From Muribaculaceae bacterium (GTDB lineage Bacteria; Bacteroidota; Bacteroidia; Bacteroidales; Muribaculaceae): 64,000 nt of DNA. Location: assembly GCA_023663365.1 (NCBI GenBank), contig JAMPHP010000005.1:1-64000 (forward strand), given 5' to 3'. The position numbers were made by a program, and so were the translations under genes. Shown piece by piece: positions 15,773 through 24,562 of this stretch; positions within the stretch are counted from its first letter, which is position 1; every line of letters begins with the position of its first letter. The notes beneath the pieces were generated by a model. The model was not told the DNA's origin and searched no databases. It was given only the letters and a program-made list of their open reading frames with translations.

Positions 15773-16906
15773 TTACCGCATCACAAATGCGATGTGGCCG
15801 GGTATGTCGCCTGTGGTGACTGTCCACTTGGTCTTGCCTGCTTTGGTGTAGCAGCGGAGGGAGCCCGACGACACATAGTTGCGGGCATCGGTGATGAAGA
15901 TGTCGCCGTTGGCGGGCTGCACGGCAATGCAGTAGGGTGTGACGATTTCGCTCTCGGTGCCGTCGGTGATAAATGAGCCTTCCGAAGCCCCGCTTGTGGT
16001 GTTGATGGTGCCGTAGGTGTTCACGGCATTCCACGAAGCATCGTAGACGGTGGCGTAGTAGTAGAGGCGGTCGCCTGCGATTGTGAAGTTTGCCACGGGC
16101 ACGTTGAAGGCTTGGGGCGTGCCGTAGGTGCCGTCGGCGAGGCGCTCAAGTTTGTAGAGGTTTGCTCCGATTTCGGCGTAGTTGCCGGCAGCGTCGACCC
16201 AGATGTTGCCTCGGCTGTCGAGCTGCAAGTGCTTCATGTTGACGCCGGCGGGGATGTTGGAATCGAAGGTGAAGTCGGAGAGCTTGATGCGTGATATGTT
16301 GCTGTCGAAGCGGCCTACGCCGTAGTTCTGCGAGTTTGCCACGTAGAGGTAGCCGTCGGCTACGGCGAGCTGCTCAGGGCCGAGGCCCACGCTCACGGAG
16401 CCTTCTTTGGCGAGGGTCTTTATGTTGAAGCGGACTACCGAGCCATTGTCGCCGGTGCCGCCGACTTGGCTTGATACGTAGGCGTAGTCGCCATCGAAGG
16501 CGATGTAGCGGGGGCTGGCGATGTCGACCTGACCAATGCGGACAGCCGTTGCGGCATCGCACACTTCTACTTTGTGGCTGCCCGACACTACGATGTAGAG
16601 GCGGTTGCCATAGACGGCGATTTCGTTGCCGGTGTCGCCGAGCTCCATCACCACCGAGGGGTTGCGCTCGGGGTAGATGTTGCGCACGTAGCGTGCTGTG
16701 GCGTAGTCGAAGAGGTCGATGGTGCACTTGTTAGAGCCCATGTTACCTTCGTTGAGTACGTAAAATCCTGCCACTGCACCTTTGGTGTCGGGTGTTTCGG
16801 CGGGGACGTCCTCGTAGTCGGTTGGCAGAGCGGGCTTGTCGTCGTCGGAGCATGAGCTGAAGCCGGCAATCATAGCCGCAGAAAGAATGAGATGATAAAA
16901 TTTCAT
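15773..16906 (-). CDS. Surface beta-propeller lipoprotein (YncE/DUF5074-like)
   Basis: A 377-residue lipoprotein. The signal peptide ends at the lipobox GFSSC (C19), followed by an Asp-rich stretch like a Bacteroidota surface-export signal. The rest shows repeated blade-like segments (for example YVLNEGNMGS, NRLYIVVSGSHKVEV and GDYAYVSSQVGG) typical of YncE/DUF5074 propellers. The cobamide-binding lipoprotein BtuG has a related propeller architecture, but no BtuB-like receptor is adjacent here, so the ligand is unknown. The frame is open 41 codons further upstream, overlapping der; the ATG at 16906 is chosen for its signal peptide. It lies 23 bases after der and may be cotranscribed with it. 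Confidence 0.8.
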   Translation of the reverse strand: MKFYHLILSAAMIAGFSSCSDDDKPALPTDYEDVPAETPDTKGAVAGFYVLNEGNMGSNKCTIDLFDYATARYVRNIYPERNPSVVMELGDTGNEIAVYGNRLYIVVSGSHKVEVCDAATAVRIGQVDIASPRYIAFDGDYAYVSSQVGGTGDNGSVVRFNIKTLAKEGSVSVGLGPEQLAVADGYLYVANSQNYGVGRFDSNISRIKLSDFTFDSNIPAGVNMKHLQLDSRGNIWVDAAGNYAEIGANLYKLERLADGTYGTPQAFNVPVANFTIAGDRLYYYATVYDASWNAVNTYGTINTTSGASEGSFITDGTESEIVTPYCIAVQPANGDIFITDARNYVSSGSLRCYTKAGKTKWTVTTGDIPGHIAFVMR

Positions 16907-16929
16907 TGCTTGAAATGTGATATTTTGGT

Positions 16930-18249
16930 TTATTTCTCGCGCATGAACACATTGACGGGCGTTCCGGTGAAATCCCAGTGCTCGCGGATCTTGTTCTCGA
17001 GGTAGCGGCGGTAGGGCTCTTTCACCCACTGCGGCAGGTTGCAGAAGAAGATGAAAGTAGGTACCTGTGCGCCTTTAAGCATGGTTATATACTTGATTTT
17101 TATGAATTTGCCTTTGTTGCTTGGCGGCGGATATGCGGCGATGTCCTCCTGCATCACGGTGTTGAGCTGCGAGGTGGGCACTGTGCGCTTACGGTTGGCG
17201 TAGACTTCGACAGCGGTCTCGAGCACCTTGTAGATGCGCTGCTTGGTGATAGCCGAGGTGAAGATGATGGGGAAGTCGGTGAAAGGAGCGAATCGCTCGC
17301 GGATTGCATCTTCGTAGTGCTTGATAGCCTTTGTGGACTTGTCCTCGACCAGGTCCCACTTGTTGACCACTACCACGAGGCCCTTCTTGTTGCGCTGGAT
17401 GAGGGAGAAGATGTTGACATCCTGAGCCTCGATGCCGCGGGTGGCGTCGATCATGAGGATGCAGACATCCGACGACTCGATTGCGCGGATAGAGCGGATC
17501 ACGGAGTAGTACTCGATGTCTTCGTTGACCTTGTTCTTCTTGCGGATACCGGCGGTGTCCACGAGGTAGAAGTCGAAGCCGAACTTTGAGTAGCGGGTGT
17601 AGATGGAGTCGCGTGTGGTGCCGGCGATGTCGGTCACGATATGTCGCTCGGTGCCGATGAAGGCGTTGATTATCGACGATTTACCGGCGTTGGGGCGACC
17701 CACGATGGCAAATTTGGGGATGTCGTCGAGCGCTTCTTCCTCGCTTTCGTCGATTTCGGGGAGTTTTTTCACCACTTCGTCGAGGAGGTCGCCGGTGCCG
17801 TATCCGTTGACCGCCGACACAGGGTAGGGGTCGCCCAGGCCGAGCGAGTAGAACTCGGGCACGTTGTAGATCCACTCGTTTGAGTCGACTTTGTTGGCTA
17901 CCAGAATGACGGGTTTGCGTGATTTGCGGAGGATTTCGGCCACGTGGTCGTCGAGGTCGGTGACGCCGTTCATGGCATCGACCACGAACAGGATTTCATC
18001 GGCTTGTTCGATGGCGAGCTCTACCTGCTTGTTTATCTCCGATTCGAAAACGTCTTCGGAGTTCACGACCCATCCGCCGGTGTCGACGATAGAAAATTCT
18101 TTGCCGTTCCAGTCGACTTTGCCGTACTGGCGGTCGCGCGTAGTGCCCGCAGTAGGGTCGGTGATGGCAGTACGCGTCTGTGTGAGGCGGTTGAAAAGCG
18201 TCGATTTACCGACGTTGGGGCGGCCTACTATGGCTACGAGTTGTCCCAT
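16930..18249 (-). CDS. der: Ribosome biogenesis GTPase Der (EngA)
   Basis: A 439-residue protein with two tandem GTPase domains, P-loops GRPNVGKST near residue 8 and GRPNAGKSS near residue 180, each followed by DTGG/DTAG and NKxD motifs, and a C-terminal KH-like domain. It is needed for 50S subunit maturation. It lies 61 bases downstream of era in the same orientation, an arrangement common in Bacteroidales. Confidence 0.97.
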   Translation of the reverse strand: MGQLVAIVGRPNVGKSTLFNRLTQTRTAITDPTAGTTRDRQYGKVDWNGKEFSIVDTGGWVVNSEDVFESEINKQVELAIEQADEILFVVDAMNGVTDLDDHVAEILRKSRKPVILVANKVDSNEWIYNVPEFYSLGLGDPYPVSAVNGYGTGDLLDEVVKKLPEIDESEEEALDDIPKFAIVGRPNAGKSSIINAFIGTERHIVTDIAGTTRDSIYTRYSKFGFDFYLVDTAGIRKKNKVNEDIEYYSVIRSIRAIESSDVCILMIDATRGIEAQDVNIFSLIQRNKKGLVVVVNKWDLVEDKSTKAIKHYEDAIRERFAPFTDFPIIFTSAITKQRIYKVLETAVEVYANRKRTVPTSQLNTVMQEDIAAYPPPSNKGKFIKIKYITMLKGAQVPTFIFFCNLPQWVKEPYRRYLENKIREHWDFTGTPVNVFMREK

Positions 18250-18310
18250 TATATTAATTACAAATTAACTTGCGTGTTAAAAGTAAACACACTCTTTGAT
18301 TTATTCAAAT

Positions 18311-19261
18311 TTATTCAATGTATCCGAACTGGCGCAGCTTGTTCTCGCGGTTTCGCCAGTTGGGCTCGACTTTGACGAAGAGCTCGAGGTATACGCTCTT
18401 GCCGAAGAAGGTCTGGATGTCCTTGCGTGCTTCGGTGCCCACTTTCTTGAGCATGGAGCCTTGCCTGCCGATGAGGATGCCTTTCTGGCTGTCGCGCTCC
18501 ACATAGATTACAGCCATGATGTGGATGGAGTTCTCTTTCTCCTCGAATTTCTCCACGATTACTTCGGTGCTGTAGGGCACTTCCTTGTCGTAGTTCAGGA
18601 GGATTTTCTCGCGTATGATTTCGGTGACGAAGAATCGGGCGGGCTTGTCGGTGAGCGCGTCCTTGCCGAAGTATGGCTCACCTGCGGGCAGAAGCTCCAC
18701 AATCCGGCTCATGAGGTTGCTCACGTTGAAGTGCTCGGTGGCGGAGGTGGGGAATATTTCGGCCTGCGGGAGTATCGAGCGCCAGCGCTCGATGATGGCA
18801 TCAAGCTCGCCGTTGCCTTTGAGAAGATCTATTTTGTTGATTACCAGCAGTACGGGGATTTTCTCCTTGGCCACTTTCTCAAGGAAGTCGGCGTTCTTGG
18901 TCGGATCCTCGACCACGTCGGTCACATAGAGGAGGATATCGGCGTCGGTGAGCGCGCCTTCGCTGAAGGCGAGCATACCTTCCTGCATCTTGTACTTGGG
19001 CTTGAGCACACCGGGGGTGTCGGAGAATACAATCTGGTACTCCGGCGTGTTGACGATGCCCATGATGCGGTGGCGTGTTGTCTGGGCTTTTGAGGTGATG
19101 ATGCTCACGCGCTCACCCACGAGGTCGTTCATGAGAGTGGATTTGCCCACATTCGGGTTTCCTACAATGTTTACAAATCCGGATTTATGTGCAGGTGCTG
19201 CAGGCAGGTTTTGCTCGTCGGCAGCTGTGAGGCGGTCGGCGCCTTTTGTGTTTTGGTCCAT
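18311..19261 (-). CDS. era: GTPase Era
   Basis: A 316-residue GTPase that binds 16S rRNA and supports 30S assembly. The P-loop is GNPNVGKST, with DTPG and NKID motifs. The C-terminal KH domain carries GRQGSML. An N-terminal extension of about 25 polar residues precedes the G domain. It is part of the run yceD-rpmF-fabH-era-der and is 106 bases downstream of fabH. Confidence 0.96.
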   Translation of the reverse strand: MDQNTKGADRLTAADEQNLPAAPAHKSGFVNIVGNPNVGKSTLMNDLVGERVSIITSKAQTTRHRIMGIVNTPEYQIVFSDTPGVLKPKYKMQEGMLAFSEGALTDADILLYVTDVVEDPTKNADFLEKVAKEKIPVLLVINKIDLLKGNGELDAIIERWRSILPQAEIFPTSATEHFNVSNLMSRIVELLPAGEPYFGKDALTDKPARFFVTEIIREKILLNYDKEVPYSTEVIVEKFEEKENSIHIMAVIYVERDSQKGILIGRQGSMLKKVGTEARKDIQTFFGKSVYLELFVKVEPNWRNRENKLRQFGYIE

Positions 19262-19367
19262 GTCAGTTATGTTTTGTTACTGCCTATATAACAAAAATAG
19301 CACCTTAAAAGTGCTATCTTCGTTATAAAATGATTTGAAGCAGCGTCGGCGAGGCGCTTGTGCAGGA

Positions 19368-20354
19368 TCACATATCCCAGACCAGATACATGGCTCCCCA
19401 TGTAAATCCGGCACCGAATGCTGTGAGGACAAGTTTGTCGCCCTTGTGGAGGCGGTCCTTGTACTCGTCCAGGCAGAGGGGGATGGAAGCGGCGGATGTA
19501 TTGCCGGTGTGCTCGATGTTTACGAGAACTTTTTCCATGGGGAATCCGGCGCGGTCGGCCACGGCTTCGATGATGCGGAGGTTGGCCTGATGGGGGATGA
19601 GGTACTTCACGTCGTCGGCGCTGAGGTTGTTGCGCTTCATCACGTCGAGGCTCGAGGTGAGCATGTTTGTCACGGCGTGCTTGTACACAGCGCGGCCGTC
19701 CTGGAAGAGCAGGTGGTCGCCGGCATCGAGTGTTTCCTGGCATGCAGGATTTGCGGAACCGCCGGCACGCATCAGGAGGTGGTCTTTACCCACACCATCG
19801 ACGTGGAATACGGCGTCGCGTATGCCCATTCCTTCTTCTTCGGTAGGCTCAACCAGGACAGCGGCAGCACCGTCGCCGAAGAGGGGGCAGGTGGAGCGGT
19901 CCTTGTAGTTGACCATCGACGACATTTTCTCGGTGCATACAACCACGACTTTCTTGTAGAGGCCTGAGCAGACGTAGGCTCGTGCTTCCTGAAGTGCCAC
20001 GATGAAACCGGCGCAGGCAGCTTCCATGTCGTAGGAGTAAGCGTTCTTGAGTTTTGCTCCTTCGCAGATGATTGAGCCGGTGGAGGGGAAACGGTAGTCG
20101 GGGTTTGAAGTAGCGCAGATGAGCACCTCGACATCGTCGGCGCTGAGGCCTGTTGAAGCAAGGAGCTTCTCGACGGCCTTGATACCCATGTAGGACGATC
20201 CCTTGCCGGGCATGTTAAGGATGTGGCGCTGCTTGATGCCTACACGTGTGGTGATCCATTCGTCGTTGGTATCTACCATCTTCGAGAGCATCTCGTTGTC
20301 GAGGATGTCGTCGGGAAGATATGAGGCTATGCCGGAAATACGGGCGTTGAGCAT
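19368..20354 (-). CDS. fabH: 3-oxoacyl-ACP synthase III (FabH)
   Basis: A 328-residue thiolase-fold enzyme that starts fatty acid synthesis by condensing acyl-CoA with malonyl-ACP. The catalytic triad is C114 (EAACAGF), H255 (PHQANLRI) and N285 (HTGNTS). It lies downstream of rpmF, as in the classic yceD-rpmF-(plsX)-fabH order; plsX is not present here. A GC-rich hairpin lies in the 167-base rpmF-fabH gap and may reduce read-through. Confidence 0.95.
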   Translation of the reverse strand: MLNARISGIASYLPDDILDNEMLSKMVDTNDEWITTRVGIKQRHILNMPGKGSSYMGIKAVEKLLASTGLSADDVEVLICATSNPDYRFPSTGSIICEGAKLKNAYSYDMEAACAGFIVALQEARAYVCSGLYKKVVVVCTEKMSSMVNYKDRSTCPLFGDGAAAVLVEPTEEEGMGIRDAVFHVDGVGKDHLLMRAGGSANPACQETLDAGDHLLFQDGRAVYKHAVTNMLTSSLDVMKRNNLSADDVKYLIPHQANLRIIEAVADRAGFPMEKVLVNIEHTGNTSAASIPLCLDEYKDRLHKGDKLVLTAFGAGFTWGAMYLVWDM

Positions 20355-20412
20355 ATCTTGGTGAAAGGTTAGTTCGTGAGCGAAAAAAGAGAATTGGGCA
20401 TGAGTGCCGCTA

Positions 20413-20471
20413 CAAAAAAGTTTTCCTTATGCCGCCGCGGCCACGCCTTTAGGGGCATTGCTGCGGTCGGC
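20413..20471 (-). terminator. Possible attenuator hairpin between rpmF and fabH
   Basis: On the minus strand an imperfect GC-rich stem (20460-20471 with 20431-20441, ten pairs with one bulge and one mismatch) is followed about ten bases later by a T-run (A at 20414-20419 on the plus strand). It may partly terminate after rpmF. Confidence 0.35.
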
Positions 20472-20521
20472 GCAAGGATGCTTTTTTTCAAAAATGTCAA
20501 TAGCGAGGCCGGCGCACTCTA

Positions 20522-20707
20522 TCAGAGAGCAGCGTCTTTTACGATGGCCTGCTTGCCACGGTAGTAGCCACATTCGCCGCACACAGTGTGGTAGATGTGC
20601 CATGCGCCGCAGTTGGGGCAGAGTGCGAGAGTGGGGGCAACAGCTTTGTCGTGAGTACGGCGCTTAGCGGTACGTGTCTTGGATTGTTTGCGTTTAGGAT
20701 GTGCCAT
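20522..20707 (-). CDS. rpmF: 50S ribosomal protein L32
   Basis: A 61-residue basic protein starting MAHPKRKQSK, with a zinc ribbon at C30, C33, C43 and C46. This is the zinc-binding (C+) form of L32. It follows the DUF177/YceD gene by 21 bases in the conserved yceD-rpmF pairing. Confidence 0.97.
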   Translation of the reverse strand: MAHPKRKQSKTRTAKRRTHDKAVAPTLALCPNCGAWHIYHTVCGECGYYRGKQAIVKDAAL

Positions 20708-20728
20708 TGTTCTTTATACTTTTGATTT

Positions 20729-21328
20729 TTATTCTGTGATATTGTTGTCGTCGCCGGCAAGCTTCCTGAGAGCATCCCACCTGGGGTCGGATGGGGCGTC
20801 GGATGCCGCAGAGGCGTCAATAGAGTCGATTTCGTCGATGAGCTCGTTCTCAAGGTCGGCGTCCTCGCCGTCGGCTTGCGCCCGGTGTTTCTTGAGGATT
20901 GCGCTCATCTGCCTGTTGCACTTACCCAGAGGGTGCACGTGCTTGATGGGGATGTGTATGACCACGGTGTCGTAAATCATGTACGCTACATTGAGCGATG
21001 GGTCGGAAGCGGGTATCTCGAGCACTTCGTCGCTGTCGTCGTTGTAGTCATCGCCATACTTCACCACCAGGTGATAGTTTGCTTCAATGGGGAAGTGAAG
21101 GTCGTCGAGGCAGCGGTCGCACAAGAGCACGACTTCGCCTGTGATGGCGAAGCTAAGGTCGTAGAAATCACCGTTGTACACTACTGTCAACTTCACATTG
21201 AGGTCGGCATCGCGCACATCGGCACTCTCCATATTTACGAAGAATTGCTTGTCGAGATGATACTCAAAGTCGTGAGTGCCAAGCCCGAGGCTCTTCAGTT
21301 GCAGATTATATGCAGAAAACTTTCCCAT
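20729..21328 (-). CDS. DUF177 protein YceD (large-subunit rRNA accumulation)
   Basis: A 199-residue cytosolic protein of the DUF177/YceD family, recognised by CDRCLDDLHFPI near residue 70 and by its position directly before rpmF. Family members influence 23S rRNA accumulation. A strongly acidic C-terminal region (Asp/Glu-rich, about residues 155-185) is present. It is the first gene after the promoter at 21354-21384. Confidence 0.9.
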   Translation of the reverse strand: MGKFSAYNLQLKSLGLGTHDFEYHLDKQFFVNMESADVRDADLNVKLTVVYNGDFYDLSFAITGEVVLLCDRCLDDLHFPIEANYHLVVKYGDDYNDDSDEVLEIPASDPSLNVAYMIYDTVVIHIPIKHVHPLGKCNRQMSAILKKHRAQADGEDADLENELIDEIDSIDASAASDAPSDPRWDALRKLAGDDNNITE

Positions 21329-21353
21329 TTTGGCATGGAGTGAAAAAACTTTG

Positions 21354-21384
21354 CAAAGTTACCCTTTTTCGGGCAATCTGCAAA
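21354..21384 (-). promoter_or_regulatory. Canonical -33/-7 promoter of the yceD-rpmF-fabH run
   Basis: On the minus strand TTTG (21381-21384), 19 bases, then TAACTTTG (21354-21361) match the Bacteroidota consensus in sequence and spacing. The yceD start is 25 bases downstream. Confidence 0.82.
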
Positions 21385-21424
21385 GTTTTAACAAAGTTTT
21401 TTTATTGCTTGGACTAACGAAATC

Positions 21425-22621
21425 CTACAGCTCGAGGTCGCCGCCCACGATTTCGTGCCAGGGGAGGCCGTTCTCGGCAACTGCTGCGAGGAAAGGATCG
21501 GGGTCGAATTCCTCCACGTTGTGCACGCCGGGCTTCACCCACTTACCGGTGAGGAACATCATGGCGCCGCACATTGCGGGCACGCCCGTGGTGTAGCTCA
21601 CGGCCTGCATACCTGTCTCGCGATATGCCGCCTCGTGCGAGCAGTTGTTGTAGATGTAGTAGGTGAGGGGCTTGCCTTCTTTATCCTTACCGGCGATGCG
21701 GCAGCCGATTGAGGTCTCGCCGTGGTAGTTCTCGCCGAGGTCCTGGGGGTTGGGGAGGACGGCCTTGAGGAACTGAAGGGGCACGATTTTCACGCCGTTG
21801 TAGTCCACTTCGTCGATGCGGGCCATGCCTATGTTCTGTATCACGCGGAGGTGAGTGAGGTATTCCTGGCCGAATGTCATCCAGAAGCGGGCGCGCTTGA
21901 TGGTGGGGAAGTTCTGCACGAGTGACTCGAGCTCCTCGTGGTAGAGGAGGTAGCTCTCACGCGGGCCGATATTGGGGTAGGTGAGGGGCTGATGGAACTC
22001 CAGGGGTTTTGTGACCACCCACTCGCCGTCCTGCCAGTAGCGTCCGTTCTGTGTGATTTCGCGGATGTTGATTTCGGGGTTGAAGTTGGTGGCGAATGCT
22101 TTGCCGTGGTCGCCGGCATTGCAATCGACGATGTCGAGAGTCTCCATAGCGCTGAAGTAGTGCTTGGCGGCATAGGCTGTGAATACGCCCGATACACCGG
22201 GGTCGAAGCCGCATCCGAGGATAGCGGTGAGGCCGGCTTTCTCGAAGCGCTCGCGATAGGCCCACTGCCACGAGTACTCGAAGTGAGCCTCGTCCTTGGG
22301 CTCGTAGTTGGCGGTGTCGAGGTAGTTGACGCCGCACTCGAGGCAGGCGTCCATGATAGTGAGGTCCTGATAGGGGAGGGCCACGTTGATCACCATGTCG
22401 GGTTTATGGCGGCGGAAGAGCTCCACGAGCTGCTCCACGCTGTCGGCATCGACGGCGTCGGTGCTGATGTTGGCAGCGCCGATTGCTTTGGACACAGCGT
22501 CGCATTTAGCTTTCGTACGCGAAGCGATCACAATCTCGCTAAAGACTTCGGGGTGTTGGGCGCACTTGTGGGCCACGACAGTGCCCACGCCACCGGCGCC
22601 GATGATAATGACTTTAGACAT
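21425..22621 (-). CDS. Carboxynorspermidine synthase (saccharopine dehydrogenase family)
   Basis: A 398-residue NADP-dependent enzyme with an N-terminal Rossmann motif (IIGAGGVGTVV, residues 5-15). The sequence matches the CASDH/Lys9-like family, which condenses aspartate semialdehyde with a diamine to give carboxy(nor)spermidine, the main bacterial alternative route to spermidine in the gut. The decarboxylase partner is not in the window. It is the last gene of a ten-gene run and starts 7 bases after the flippase-like gene ends. No hairpin follows before the next promoter. Confidence 0.88.
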   Translation of the reverse strand: MSKVIIIGAGGVGTVVAHKCAQHPEVFSEIVIASRTKAKCDAVSKAIGAANISTDAVDADSVEQLVELFRRHKPDMVINVALPYQDLTIMDACLECGVNYLDTANYEPKDEAHFEYSWQWAYRERFEKAGLTAILGCGFDPGVSGVFTAYAAKHYFSAMETLDIVDCNAGDHGKAFATNFNPEINIREITQNGRYWQDGEWVVTKPLEFHQPLTYPNIGPRESYLLYHEELESLVQNFPTIKRARFWMTFGQEYLTHLRVIQNIGMARIDEVDYNGVKIVPLQFLKAVLPNPQDLGENYHGETSIGCRIAGKDKEGKPLTYYIYNNCSHEAAYRETGMQAVSYTTGVPAMCGAMMFLTGKWVKPGVHNVEEFDPDPFLAAVAENGLPWHEIVGGDLEL

Positions 22622-22628
22622 TTTTATT

Positions 22629-23654
22629 TTATGCTATTATGTTGTTTTTCTTTTTATCGAGAGCTATGCCTGCAAAAGTGATGATGCCGAGGGCGATGAG
22701 CAGGAGGGTGTTGCATCCGAGCACGAGATTGGCGAATGCGCCCGCTGCGGGCTTGGCCACGCCGTAGATGCTGAGCGCGAATATCACGGCCCACTGCCAG
22801 GGACCTATACCGCCATTGGAGGGCACGCCCATGGATATGCTTGCGAGCACGAAGGTGACAAGCGAGGCCAGGATGCCGTGCTCGGCGAGGACTTGCTCGG
22901 TGAAGGGGAAGGCGTAGAAGCAGACGTACATCTGGAGGAAGTAGCAGCCCCACACACCCACTGTGAGCAGCAGCCAGCGGCCTTTGCCCGGCATGGTTGC
23001 AATCACGGCAAACCCTTGCCAGAGCTCTTTGACGGCGAGCTGCACCTTGGTGATGGTTTTGTTTGAGGTCTTTCGCGCCATGAGCACCCATGCCGCGGCC
23101 ACCACGGCGACTATCGCCGCCCAAAGCCAGGGTGATGCCAGCAGGCGGGCAATGGCCGCGTAGCTCTCGCCATTTTCGGCAAGGAACTCCAGAAGCTCGC
23201 GCGAGGCCATCAGGAAGGTGGCCGCCGTGAGCAGGAGCACTGTCACGGTGTCGGCGAGGCGGTCGGCCACCATAGAGCCGAATACGGTGGTGAATGGCGC
23301 GTGCTGGCGCTGGGCTATGTAGCCGGTGCGCCATACTTCGCCCAGACGTGGAAAGACGAGGTTGACAGCGTAGGTGCCGAAGATGCTGTAGATGAGGGCG
23401 TAGGCCGGAGCGTTGATGCCAAGGGCGCGGAGCTGTATGCCCCAGCGGAATGCGCGGAGCACGTGCGAGAGCACCGCAATGCCGAGCCCTACACCGATCC
23501 ACACGAAATCGCATTGGTCGCGGATGATGGCAAGCATCTCTTTGAAATCAATGCCGGTGAAGAGCAGATAGCATAGCCCCACGCTGATAATGAGGGGTAT
23601 AACGTATTTGAGTAGTGCGCGCATGGGCGACTTTTTCTCAGCTTGGACGGTCAT
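22629..23654 (-). CDS. Lysylphosphatidylglycerol synthase TM-domain / flippase-like protein
   Basis: A 341-residue integral membrane protein with about eight helices, of the UPF0104/YbhN (AglD2-like) family. Family traits include RAFRWGIQLRALG near residue 67 and ISMGVPSNGGIGPWQW near residue 280. The synthase domain that adds lysine to lipids is absent, so it probably moves or contacts a lipid rather than modifying it. It lies in the long run between the methyltransferase (9 bases) and carboxynorspermidine synthase (7 bases). Confidence 0.85.
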   Translation of the reverse strand: MTVQAEKKSPMRALLKYVIPLIISVGLCYLLFTGIDFKEMLAIIRDQCDFVWIGVGLGIAVLSHVLRAFRWGIQLRALGINAPAYALIYSIFGTYAVNLVFPRLGEVWRTGYIAQRQHAPFTTVFGSMVADRLADTVTVLLLTAATFLMASRELLEFLAENGESYAAIARLLASPWLWAAIVAVVAAAWVLMARKTSNKTITKVQLAVKELWQGFAVIATMPGKGRWLLLTVGVWGCYFLQMYVCFYAFPFTEQVLAEHGILASLVTFVLASISMGVPSNGGIGPWQWAVIFALSIYGVAKPAAGAFANLVLGCNTLLLIALGIITFAGIALDKKKNNIIA

Positions 23655-23663
23655 AAGCGTATA

Positions 23664-24311
23664 TTATTCTGCAAAATTACTAAATTTCTTGCGAATAATA
23701 GTGAGGCCGTCGCGCACGGGCAGTATTACTTTTTCCACGGTGGGGTCGGCAGCCACGATGTCGTTGAAGCGCCTGATGCCTTCGGTCTGCGGGTCGCGGG
23801 CTTCGGGGTCGAGCACCTTGTCGGTCCATAAGGTGTTGTCGGCGAGGATGTAGGCGCCTTCGGGCAGGGCTTTGGCGAGGAGCTCGTAGTATTGCGGATA
23901 GCGGCGCTTGTTTGCGTCGACGAACACCATGTCGTAGCTCCTGCGGGCCAGCAGTCCGGGGAGGAGTTCTTCGGCGTCGCCGATGTGGAGGCTGATGTCT
24001 TTGCCCGGCGCGGTGTCGGCGAAGAGTTCACGCAGGTCGTCGGCGTAGTCGGGGTCGAGTTCTACGGTGTCGATGGTGCACCCTTGCGGCATTCCTTCGG
24101 CGAAGCAAAGGGTTGAGTAGCCGGTGAAGGTGCCGAGCTCGAGGATGTGGCGGGGGCGTATCATGCGGGTGAGCATCACCAGCAGTCGGCCCTGGATATG
24201 GTCGGTGCACATGCGGGGGTAGAGGCGGTGCAGGTGTGTGTGCCTGTAGAGGGCGCGCAAGGCCGCCGGTTCGGCATCGATATGGGCTGCGATGTAGTCG
24301 TCTTCGGTCAT
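23664..24311 (-). CDS. SAM-dependent O-methyltransferase
   Basis: A 215-residue class I methyltransferase of the catechol-O-methyltransferase-like family. The SAM-binding motif is LELGTFTGYST, with a metal-binding Asp in VFVDANKRRY and another acidic and Asn pair in ILADNTLWTD. The ATG at 24311 overlaps the stop of the preceding 84-aa gene (ATGA), which fixes the start; the 59-codon extension upstream would overlap that gene in another frame. The substrate is unknown. Confidence 0.88.
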   Translation of the reverse strand: MTEDDYIAAHIDAEPAALRALYRHTHLHRLYPRMCTDHIQGRLLVMLTRMIRPRHILELGTFTGYSTLCFAEGMPQGCTIDTVELDPDYADDLRELFADTAPGKDISLHIGDAEELLPGLLARRSYDMVFVDANKRRYPQYYELLAKALPEGAYILADNTLWTDKVLDPEARDPQTEGIRRFNDIVAADPTVEKVILPVRDGLTIIRKKFSNFAE

Positions 24312-24562
24312 TGCTGAGTGAGAACAAGGGTCCACATTGCCGCATGGGTGAGCAGCATCACGGCAATCAAAATCCAAGTGACTTCGGGACGCCGACGCCA
24401 GGCCGCCCATGCGCATACGGTGCTTACCACCACGTAGATGGGGTAAAACCAGAGGAATGGCTTCATGTCGGCCACATCGGCGGGGCACTCGGCAAGCAGA
24501 GCCGGGTAGGCCAGTACGGGGAGCGCCGCAATAATTATCAGGGCTTTAATCCAAATGGGCAT
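24308..24562 (-). CDS. Small three-helix membrane protein
   Basis: An 84-residue protein, almost wholly hydrophobic, with helices at about residues 3-20, 31-46 and 54-80. Its start overlaps the epimerase end by 17 bases and its stop overlaps the methyltransferase start by 4, so translation of the three is probably coupled. I do not recognise a family. Confidence 0.6.
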   Translation of the reverse strand: MPIWIKALIIIAALPVLAYPALLAECPADVADMKPFLWFYPIYVVVSTVCAWAAWRRRPEVTWILIAVMLLTHAAMWTLVLTQQ

